From positions 186,001-250,000 of the forward strand of contig NZ_RYUH01000009.1 of NCBI RefSeq assembly GCF_004155535.1: DNA of 64,000 bases, in the 5' to 3' direction. Positions 58,354-64,000 of this stretch are shown here, one piece after another; the stretch's first letter is position 1; each line of letters starts with the position of its first letter. Position numbers and translations under genes: made by a program. The DNA comes from Bifidobacterium pseudolongum subsp. globosum (lineage in GTDB: Bacteria; Actinomycetota; Actinomycetes; Actinomycetales; Bifidobacteriaceae). Under the pieces are notes generated by a model, which was given only the letters and a program-made list of their open reading frames with translations, searched no databases and was not told the DNA's origin.

Positions 58354-59925
58354 GTGGTCAGGAGGCAATGCGTGTGCGGTGGACCGCTCAAAGGGCTGCG
58401 CCACACAGGTCCCGAGATGTTCGGTTTCATTCCATCGTCGTCGTTGGCGCATTATAACTACGATTGCGGTTTTGAAATGGGGGTCACGCTGCCTGGGGGG
58501 CGCGTGCTCGAGCAATGCCCGAACTGCGGCGCGCTGGTGCTGTGCGAATACCCGACACCTGACGGGTCGCTGCGCGGGGACGACCCGCTCATCACCTACG
58601 GCCCCGGCACCGTGTATGAGCAGTGCGACATCGACGCCGTGCCGGTGACCTACCGGTCGTTCCGTGCGCTCATGTCGTCCGGCGTGACCGGCGGCATCAT
58701 GTACTCGGGGGCGTTCCGCACCAACCTCGCCGAGGTGTTCGGCACGACCGAAGACAAGCTGCCCAGCTGGAAGGTCGTCAAGGACGCGGTGCGCGACCCG
58801 ATGCACAACACGATGGACGAATGGTGGTATGCGTCGATCGGCCGCAATTTCATTGTGTTGTACGAAAACTCGAAGGTGCTGCTGCCGGTGAGCGCATGGC
58901 ACCGCATCCCCGGCACGGAGATCAAGAACGCGAACATCGTGCGCATCAACGAGCTGAACACCGACCCACTGCGTGTGCACGCGCTCGACACCGTCGAAAT
59001 GACGATATCCGAACAGGCGCTCGACATTCCCGACGACCGCCGGCGCGCGCTCGCGCTCGGCAACAGCGCACGTGCACGCATGCTCGAGGGTGCGATCCAC
59101 GTGGGCCGCGAATTGCGCGACCTGCCGCAATGGGCGTCGCCCGAGTCGCTCGAGCGCGGCGCCGCGCTGATTCGCGACGGCCATGTGGACAGCCTGATCG
59201 AAACGGCGTTCGGCATCCGCCACATCGAGGTGCACGACGGCGAACACACCGAACAGGTGGACATCCTGATGCGCCACGACGTGCTCGCCAAGGCCGTGTG
59301 CACGTGCGCCGATGCCCAAGCCAAGCGCATCTGCCCGCATATCGTGGCCGCCGTGCTGGAGATGGCGCGCTATTACAGCTTCCGCATCCTCATTCCGCAG
59401 GACCGCCTGCCCGAGCGTGCGCACCGCTCGTCCGATGTTGTCGCGGTGGAGGACCAAGGCGACAACTACAACCACTACGTGGATGTGGTGGCCATGGTGC
59501 GCGAGGAGCGCAACGCGCGTCCGGACTACCGCTGGCTGTCGTCGTTCATCGAACCGTTCACGATGGGTGGCGAGCCGCTCTACCATGTGGAGTTCATGGA
59601 TTCCGCCGTGATGGGCCTGCCGAGCGTGGGCTATTGCGTCTACAGCAAGACGGTGCTCGGGTTCATCGACCTCGTCATCAACCGCGGCGACGAGGATTAC
59701 CTGGACACCATGCGCGACTACGGGCTCGACAAAGACGTGCGCTTCGACATCCTCAACGTCGATTCGATGGACGCGCGCCTGCTGTGCGCACTGATCACGA
59801 TGGCGGTGTACCGCGAACGCCGCAATGAGGGATTCCTGGCGGAATGCCTGGAAAACGGCCAACTCGTGCGCATGCTCATGCGTCTGCGCGCATTGGATGG
59901 GGAAGCGCCGCAAGGAGGCCAGTGA
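58354..59925 (+). CDS. SWIM-type zinc-finger protein of unknown function
   Basis: A 523-residue protein I do not recognise. The N-terminus has CVCGG (Cys6, Cys8) and, about 45 residues later, QCPNCGALVLC, so a first zinc site is likely. A SWIM motif is at Cys316-x-Cys318-x8-Cys327-x-His329 (VCTCADAQAKRICPHI), a DNA-, RNA- or protein-binding module. The rest is a mixed alpha/beta soluble protein with WYASIGRNFIVLYENSKVLLP. Start: GTG 58354 with AAGGAGG six bases upstream. Confidence 0.72.
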   Translation: MVRRQCVCGGPLKGLRHTGPEMFGFIPSSSLAHYNYDCGFEMGVTLPGGRVLEQCPNCGALVLCEYPTPDGSLRGDDPLITYGPGTVYEQCDIDAVPVTYRSFRALMSSGVTGGIMYSGAFRTNLAEVFGTTEDKLPSWKVVKDAVRDPMHNTMDEWWYASIGRNFIVLYENSKVLLPVSAWHRIPGTEIKNANIVRINELNTDPLRVHALDTVEMTISEQALDIPDDRRRALALGNSARARMLEGAIHVGRELRDLPQWASPESLERGAALIRDGHVDSLIETAFGIRHIEVHDGEHTEQVDILMRHDVLAKAVCTCADAQAKRICPHIVAAVLEMARYYSFRILIPQDRLPERAHRSSDVVAVEDQGDNYNHYVDVVAMVREERNARPDYRWLSSFIEPFTMGGEPLYHVEFMDSAVMGLPSVGYCVYSKTVLGFIDLVINRGDEDYLDTMRDYGLDKDVRFDILNVDSMDARLLCALITMAVYRERRNEGFLAECLENGQLVRMLMRLRALDGEAPQGGQ

Positions 59926-59978
59926 ACCGCCGGCCACGCCAATCGGTGAAATATGTGCGGCGGGCAACGCCGGCCGCG

Positions 59979-59984
59979 TACCAT
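59979..59984 (+). promoter_or_regulatory. Possible leaderless -10 for the GNAT gene
   Basis: TACCAT ends seven bases before ATG 59992; no ribosome-binding site is evident. Confidence 0.35.
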
Positions 59985-59991
59985 GGGGTGT

Positions 59992-60705
59992 ATGAGCGAA
60001 ACAATCACCTATAGGACGCTGCGCCGCGAGGACTACCCGGCGCTCACTGAACTGCTGTGCAACACGTGGTACCTCAAGCCCGACACCGACCGCGATCTGG
60101 CGATGAAACTCGCCGAAGCCGATCTGGAATACTGCTTGGCCCGTGCGACGACCGCGCATGTGGCGGTGCAGGGCGAGACCGTGGTCGGTGTGGTGCTGGG
60201 CCGCATCGACGCCGCGGAGACGCGCAAGGGCGTGAACAGGCACCACCGTGCCAGCATGAAGATCCTCGCCTCGCTGCTGTTCAACAAGCAAGGGCGCGCC
60301 GCGCTGCAGAAACTCAAGAAGAACGAGGAAGCGAACCGGAACATGCTCGCCGAGGCGAAGAAGGAAGGGCATGCGTACGACGCCGAAGTCGTGTTGCTGC
60401 TCGTCGACCCCTCGGTGCGCGGCCAAGGTGTGGGCAAGCACCTGTTCGATTGGCTGCTCGGCCAGTTCAAGGCCAATGGCGTGACCCGCTACTTCCTGTA
60501 CACCGACACCGGATGCGACTACCGGTTCTATGACCGTGCAGGCCTGACGCGCCGCAAGGTGCTCGACATGGAGCCGCACACCGTGCAGGAGGACGCCGAA
60601 GTGCAGCAGGAGGCCTCCGACCTCGATGAGCACCTGCACGCGTTCCTGTATGACAACGAGGTAGCGCCGGCGAACGAAGGCGTCAACCCGCTCGGCCGCG
60701 ACTGA
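59992..60705 (+). CDS. GNAT-family N-acetyltransferase
   Basis: A 237-residue GNAT protein. The acetyl-CoA loop reads LLLVDPSVRGQGVGKHLFDWLL (R-x2-G-x-G at about 140-147), and YTDTGCDYRFYDRAGLTRR is the C-terminal GNAT strand-helix. An insertion of about 40 charged residues (RKGVNRHHRASMKIL to RNMLAEAKKEG) sits before the core. Acceptor unknown. mazG starts 11 bp later. Confidence 0.85.
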   Translation: MSETITYRTLRREDYPALTELLCNTWYLKPDTDRDLAMKLAEADLEYCLARATTAHVAVQGETVVGVVLGRIDAAETRKGVNRHHRASMKILASLLFNKQGRAALQKLKKNEEANRNMLAEAKKEGHAYDAEVVLLLVDPSVRGQGVGKHLFDWLLGQFKANGVTRYFLYTDTGCDYRFYDRAGLTRRKVLDMEPHTVQEDAEVQQEASDLDEHLHAFLYDNEVAPANEGVNPLGRD

Positions 60706-60716
60706 ACAGGGGCGGC

Positions 60717-61478
60717 ATGGCACAACCTGAGACTACCAACGCGGGCGGCGCGTACGAGCTGCCCGCGGGGTTCGCACACTGCTCGAAACTGCGCCCCGTG
60801 CTCGAGGCCCCTACAGCCCTGGACCGCGTGCGCGCGCTTGTGGCGATCCTGCAGGGGCCCGACGGCTGCCCGTGGGACGGCGCCCAGACCAACAGGTCGC
60901 TCCTCAAACCGCTGCTCGAGGAGACCTACGAATACATCGACGCCGTGGAATGCGGCGACCGTGACAACATGCGCGAAGAACTCGGCGACATGCTGCTCCA
61001 ATCGGTGTTCCAGGCGCAGATCTGCGCGCAGGACCCGCACGACCCCTTCGGCATCGACGAGGTATGCGACCGGCTCGTCACCAAACTGATCACACGCCAT
61101 CCGCTCGTGTTCCCGCCGGATGGGGCCGCAGGCGACGAACTGGACGCCGAAGACACGCTCGCCGTGTGGGAGCGGATGAAGCAGCGCGAAAAAGGGCGCC
61201 GGTCCGTGCTCGACGGCATCTCACACGCACAAGGCGCCCTGCCACGCACCGCGAAAGTGGTCTCGCGGGTGGGGAAATCCGCACGCCACGAGCGGCTCGA
61301 ACAGGCGTTTGACGCACCGAGCGCGCTTGCGGACGACTACGCCGACCAGATTGTGCGCATCGTGCGGCAGGCGCAGGCCGCCGGCGTGGACATCGAAGCC
61401 GATTTGCGCAACCGCCTGCGTGAAATCGAACAGGACATCACACGATTGGAGCAATCCGGCGATGATGAAGATCAGTGA
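60717..61478 (+). CDS. mazG: MazG nucleotide pyrophosphohydrolase
   Basis: A 253-residue MazG. The metal-binding pattern EETYEYIDA (about 68-76) and EELGDMLLQ (about 87-95) is intact, with CPWDGAQTNRSL upstream as in canonical MazG. Family members hydrolyse non-canonical or excess NTPs. GGGG precedes the ATG. The metallopeptidase gene overlaps its end. Confidence 0.93.
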   Translation: MAQPETTNAGGAYELPAGFAHCSKLRPVLEAPTALDRVRALVAILQGPDGCPWDGAQTNRSLLKPLLEETYEYIDAVECGDRDNMREELGDMLLQSVFQAQICAQDPHDPFGIDEVCDRLVTKLITRHPLVFPPDGAAGDELDAEDTLAVWERMKQREKGRRSVLDGISHAQGALPRTAKVVSRVGKSARHERLEQAFDAPSALADDYADQIVRIVRQAQAAGVDIEADLRNRLREIEQDITRLEQSGDDEDQ

Positions 61479-61833
61479 ACATGAATTCGAGCAGGCGGTC
61501 ACCGAAGCGCTTGCATCGGTGCCGCAACGGTTCAAGGATGTGCTGCACAACATCGCGATCACGGTGGCCGATGAACCCACGCCCGAACAGCTGCACACGA
61601 TGACGCACGGGCACGGCGAGCTGCTGGGCCTCTATCAAGGCATTCCGATCACCCAGCGCGGCACCGGGTACGCCGGGGTGATGCCGGATGTCATCACCAT
61701 CTTCCGTGGCCCGCATGAACGCGTGTGCTCCACCCACCGTGAGCTTGTGGAGCAGATCCAAAAAACCGTGCTCCACGAGATCGGGCATTATTTCGGGTTC
61801 GACGACGCCTATCTGCACTCGCACGGCTACTGA
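61462..61833 (+). CDS. Small zincin-like metallopeptidase (DUF1025 type)
   Basis: A 123-residue protein with HEIGHYFGFDD near residue 103: an HExxH zinc site followed by Gly-Phe-Asp-Asp, the mark of the minimal zincin (DUF1025/metallopeptidase) family. IFRGPHERVCSTHRELVEQIQKT precedes it. The start overlaps mazG by 17 bases; ATG 61465 is an alternative. Substrate unknown. Confidence 0.85.
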   Translation: MMKISEHEFEQAVTEALASVPQRFKDVLHNIAITVADEPTPEQLHTMTHGHGELLGLYQGIPITQRGTGYAGVMPDVITIFRGPHERVCSTHRELVEQIQKTVLHEIGHYFGFDDAYLHSHGY

Positions 61834-61846
61834 CGGGCGCCGTGCG

Positions 61847-62206
61847 TCACACGATCTGTGTGCCGAAGGGGAACAGCGCCAGCTTGGCCATTTTGAATGC
61901 CTGCAGGCCGAACGGGATGCCGATGATCGTGATGCAGTTGGCCACGCCTGCTACAACATAGCCGATGGCGAACCACAGGCCCACGAAGATGACCCAGATG
62001 AAGTTGAGGATCGCCGAGCCGGCACCCCCGCCGTACACCACCTGTGTGCCAAAGGGGGTCAGGGTGAGCTGGGCCATCTTGAACGCCTGCTTGCCCACCG
62101 GGATGCCGATGATCGTGATGCATAGGATGACGCCGACCACAGCCCAGCCGAACGCTAGCGCAAGGCCGCCGAGCACAAGCCACAGAATGTTTCCGATAAG
62201 TCTCAT
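61847..62206 (-). CDS. YccF-domain membrane protein
   Basis: A 119-residue membrane protein built of two YccF repeats: ITIIGIPVGKQAFKMAQLTLTPFGTQVV and ITIIGIPFGLQAFKMAKLALFPFGTQIV, each after a hydrophobic helix pair. Function unknown. GTGACA, 17 bp, TACACT and eight bases lead into the ATG. Confidence 0.88.
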   Translation of the reverse strand: MRLIGNILWLVLGGLALAFGWAVVGVILCITIIGIPVGKQAFKMAQLTLTPFGTQVVYGGGAGSAILNFIWVIFVGLWFAIGYVVAGVANCITIIGIPFGLQAFKMAKLALFPFGTQIV

Positions 62207-62214
62207 GCCCCACC

Positions 62215-62243
62215 AGTGTAATGTCGGCGGGCATGGTTGTCAC
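62215..62243 (-). promoter_or_regulatory. Promoter of the YccF gene
   Basis: On the minus strand: GTGACA (62243-62238), 17 bp, TACACT (62220-62215), then eight bases to the start codon. A short or absent leader. Confidence 0.5.
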
Positions 62244-62260
62244 GCGGTGTCCGCGGTCCG

Positions 62261-62289
62261 GTGACATTGGCCGCACGCCATGGCATACT
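62261..62289 (+). promoter_or_regulatory. Promoter of the TPP riboswitch-tenA unit
   Basis: GTGACA (62261-62266), 17 bp, CATACT (62284-62289). A transcript would start about 20 nt before the riboswitch. Confidence 0.45.
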
Positions 62290-62316
62290 GGCCTATGGCG
62301 CCAACCGGCGCCCACG

Positions 62317-62407
62317 GTACGCAGGGGGACTCGCATACGAGTTGAGAGGGCCATCACATGGCCCGACCCTTTGAACCTGTTGGTTAACACCATCGTAGGG
62401 AGGCGAC
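62317..62407 (+). ncRNA. TPP (thi-box) riboswitch
   Basis: The thi-box core is complete: GGGG, hairpin ACTCG-CATA-CGAGT, TGAGAG, a second hairpin GGGCCAT-CAC-ATGGCCC, CGACCCTTTGAACCTG, TTGGTTAACACCA and CGTAGGGA. The 3' end contains GGGAGG, the ribosome-binding site of the next gene, nine bases before its ATG. Thiamin pyrophosphate binding should therefore block translation; no terminator hairpin is seen. Confidence 0.93.
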
Positions 62408-62411
62408 GACC

Positions 62412-63149
62412 ATGGCATTCGAGCCACAAGAACCCATCACCCTGACCAATCTTCCACCATTCGCGCAGCGCATGCGCGACGCGGCGGACGTGGTATGGGA
62501 GGAAGGCTACCGGCAGCCGTTCATCCGCGAACTGGGCGCGGGCACACTGCCCAGCGACACCTTCGCGTTCTATTTGATCCAGGACGAGCTCTACCTCAAC
62601 GACTACGCGAAGGTGCATGCGCTCGCCGTCACCAAAACCGACGACAACGAGGTCATGGCGTTCATGGCGCAGGTGCAGCATGCGATCTTCCATGTGGAAA
62701 AGACGCTGCACAACGAGTACCTCGCCTCGTTCGGCGTCACGGCACAGGACATGCGCGATGCGCGCCAATCCGCGTTCGCCCGGGCCTATACCGCGAACAT
62801 GCTTGCCACCGCCTATGGCGAGGACCTGATCGACATCCTCGTGGCCGTGCTGCCGTGCGCATGGGTGTACGCCGACTATGGGCAGCGCCTTGCCCGCGAG
62901 TTCGCCGGCACCTTGGACTCCAACCCGTACCGCAGCTGGATCGACACGTACTGCACCGACGAGTTCTGGCAGTCCTCCGTGTGGCTCATCGAACACATCG
63001 AGACCATGGTCCAAACGCTCGACGAACCGCGCAGGCGCAGGCTCGTCGAGCACTTCGTGCGCGGTGTGGAGTACGAATACATGTTCTGGGCGAGCGCCTA
63101 CGACCATCAGATGAGCTGGCGCCCGGAGTGGAACGGGCTCGCCGACTGA
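62412..63149 (+). CDS. tenA: TenA-family aminopyrimidine aminohydrolase
   Basis: A 245-residue TenA/PQQC-fold protein. The catalytic Cys149 lies in LPCAWVYADYG and a Glu in VEYEYMFWASAY matches the second catalytic position, as in Bacillus TenA, which salvages the pyrimidine of damaged thiamin (aminopyrimidine to HMP). The TPP riboswitch directly upstream supports this role. It converges on yhbY. Confidence 0.93.
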   Translation: MAFEPQEPITLTNLPPFAQRMRDAADVVWEEGYRQPFIRELGAGTLPSDTFAFYLIQDELYLNDYAKVHALAVTKTDDNEVMAFMAQVQHAIFHVEKTLHNEYLASFGVTAQDMRDARQSAFARAYTANMLATAYGEDLIDILVAVLPCAWVYADYGQRLAREFAGTLDSNPYRSWIDTYCTDEFWQSSVWLIEHIETMVQTLDEPRRRRLVEHFVRGVEYEYMFWASAYDHQMSWRPEWNGLAD

Positions 63150-63165
63150 GCCACACACTTCTCAT

Positions 63166-63219
63166 CGTATGGGAAGAGGCCCCTGATGTTGTTGTGCATC
63201 AGGGGCCTCTTCCCATATG
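63166..63219. terminator. Long hairpin between tenA and yhbY
   Basis: Arms 63168-63188 and 63197-63217 pair perfectly (21 bp), extended by a G-T and a C-G pair, with an 8-nt loop. It lies between two convergent genes; no U tract. Confidence 0.7.
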
Positions 63220-63231
63220 CTCTGTGCCGCT

Positions 63232-63537
63232 CTACTCGCGCACGAGGCGGATGTGCTCCACGTCGTCGCGCTTGGAGCGGCGGTAAAGCACGCAACGGTT
63301 GCCGATCACCTGCACGACCTCGGCGCCGAGGCGTTCGGCGAGCATGTCGGCCGCCTCGTGGGAGTCGAGGCCGGAGCCGTCCTGCACCTGCACCTTGATC
63401 AGTTCGCGCTTCTCGATCGTCTCGTCGGCCTGGTTGACAGCGGTCTCGCTCAGGTCGTTCTTGCCGATGTACACGAGCGGCTTGATCTGGTTCGCCGCGG
63501 CGCGCAGCTGCTTGATCTGCTTCTTCGTCAATGCCAT
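63232..63537 (-). CDS. yhbY: YhbY (CRM-domain) RNA-binding protein
   Basis: A 101-residue CRS1-YhbY domain protein, associated with pre-50S ribosomal particles. It begins MALTKKQIKQLRAAANQIKPLV and has the GxxG-type loop VYIGKNDL and QVIGNRCVLYRRSK. AAAGGAACGAACAC precedes the ATG. An intrinsic-type hairpin upstream separates it from the aldo/keto reductase gene. Confidence 0.92.
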   Translation of the reverse strand: MALTKKQIKQLRAAANQIKPLVYIGKNDLSETAVNQADETIEKRELIKVQVQDGSGLDSHEAADMLAERLGAEVVQVIGNRCVLYRRSKRDDVEHIRLVRE

Positions 63538-63571
63538 GTGTTCGTTCCTTTAAGTCCTGCGTATGCACATG

Positions 63572-63620
63572 CGTGTTGCCGCTCCATCGTAACGGAACGG
63601 CACGATGGAGCGGCAACACG
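63572..63620 (-). terminator. Terminator hairpin of the aldo/keto reductase gene
   Basis: A 19-bp perfect stem (63572-63590 with 63602-63620) with an 11-nt loop, eight bases after the stop of the leftward gene. Confidence 0.75.
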
Positions 63621-63627
63621 GCAACGG

Positions 63628-64000
63628 TCAGAAGTCGAAGTCGTTCGGGTCGGGGCCGTTGCGCTTGCCGGTGTCGAGCGAGCTGATGAGCTGCATCTCC
63701 GATTCGTCGAGCTCGAAGTCGAACACGTGGATGTTCTGCATGATACGGGTGCTGTGCACCGACTTCGGCAGCGGGATGACGCCGCGCTGCAAGTCCCAGC
63801 GCAGCACGACCTGTGCGGACGACTTGCCGTATTTCTCGCCGATGTCGAGCAGGCGCTGGTCGGTGAGCAGGTTGCCGCCGGTGCCGCCGAGCGGGCTCCA
63901 TGCCTCGACGGCGATGTCCTTGCCATGGCAGAAGTCGATGAGGTCCTGATTGGGGAATGTGGGGGAGGACTCGACCTGATCCACCGCGGGCAGCACGTCG
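63628..64000 (-). CDS. Aldo/keto reductase, C-terminal fragment
   Basis: The last 123 codons of a gene running off the right edge. PAVDQVESSPTFPNQDLIDFC, VEAWSPLGG, AQVVLRWDLQRGVIPLPKSVHSTRI and FELDESEMQLISSLD match the C-terminal half of AKR5-type (2,5-diketo-gluconate reductase-like) enzymes, including the NADP-binding IPKS-type motif (PLPKS). The catalytic Tyr and Asp lie outside the window. Substrate unknown. Confidence 0.88.
   Translation of the reverse strand, partial: DVLPAVDQVESSPTFPNQDLIDFCHGKDIAVEAWSPLGGTGGNLLTDQRLLDIGEKYGKSSAQVVLRWDLQRGVIPLPKSVHSTRIMQNIHVFDFELDESEMQLISSLDTGKRNGPDPNDFDF

Noticed and set aside
58323-58457. Possible 44-residue N-terminal start (MTEQSDKEAPGG) for the SWIM-protein gene
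   Set aside because: It is out of frame with the main gene, which has its own strong ribosome-binding site and GTG. Joining them would need an unsupported frameshift. Kept only as a possible leader ORF.

Overview
The window reads as a chromosomal segment of a Bifidobacterium-like actinobacterium. The evidence is the high G+C content, dense small-gap gene packing, Pup/PafA/Dop/ARC genes, WXG100 proteins, a helicase-motif-free PriA, a Ski2-like helicase with an actinobacterial C-terminal region, DUF3027, and a CIRCE-controlled groEL next to a cold-shock gene. I cannot fix the species. I saw no insertion sequence, prophage, CRISPR array, rRNA or tRNA gene; the window looks like core genome.

Layout. 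1-7.3 kb: start of ilvD (leftward), rpoZ, metK, a cyclopropane-fatty-acid-synthase-like gene, priA, fmt, and serB (leftward). 7.4-14 kb: dedA, then arc-dop-(degenerate inositol-monophosphatase-like gene)-pup-pafA, a pupylation locus with no prcBA in it. 14.1-18.6 kb (leftward): hup, a large membrane protein joining a kinase-like segment to a flippase-type domain, and purB. 18.7-20.4 kb: a small WXG100-like gene overlapping a gene for a membrane-anchored alpha/beta hydrolase. 20.7-25.9 kb: a six-gene overlapping moxR-DUF58-(TM protein)-vWA-vWA-(TM protein) operon. 26-31.2 kb: ung, a LytR C-terminal-domain protein, cspA, groEL with two CIRCE operators, a lone WXG100 protein and a TPM-domain protein. 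31.2-37.2 kb: a PhoP/PhoR-like two-component pair, a cold-shock-domain protein with its DUF3027 partner, a Ser/Thr/Pro-tailed membrane protein and a tandem universal stress protein. 37.4-45.8 kb: clpC, a DUF349 protein, hisS-aspS and a cinnamoyl-esterase-like hydrolase. 45.9-49.4 kb: a glutamate-type ABC transporter. 49.5-58 kb: PPK2, a Ski2-like helicase and rarA (divergent, with a LexA-type box between them), an MFS exporter and a long-chain acyl-CoA synthetase. 58.3-64 kb: a SWIM-type zinc protein, a GNAT protein, mazG, a small metallopeptidase, a YccF protein, a TPP riboswitch driving tenA, yhbY and the end of an aldo/keto reductase.

The genes most likely to act together are the pupylation genes, the moxR operon, the WXG/hydrolase pair, the two-component pair and the ABC transporter. 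Protein quality control and stress are well represented: clpC, groEL, Pup, two cold-shock proteins and a Usp.

Non-coding signals are unusually clear. Many genes end in very long, perfect or nearly loop-less palindromes, up to 56-62 bp, often with no U tract. Several genes have a TAnnnT hexamer only 6-8 nt before the start codon and no convincing Shine-Dalgarno sequence, which suggests leaderless transcripts. The actinobacterial LexA-type box overlaps the -35 of rarA. An 11-bp-period triple direct repeat lies upstream of the response regulator.
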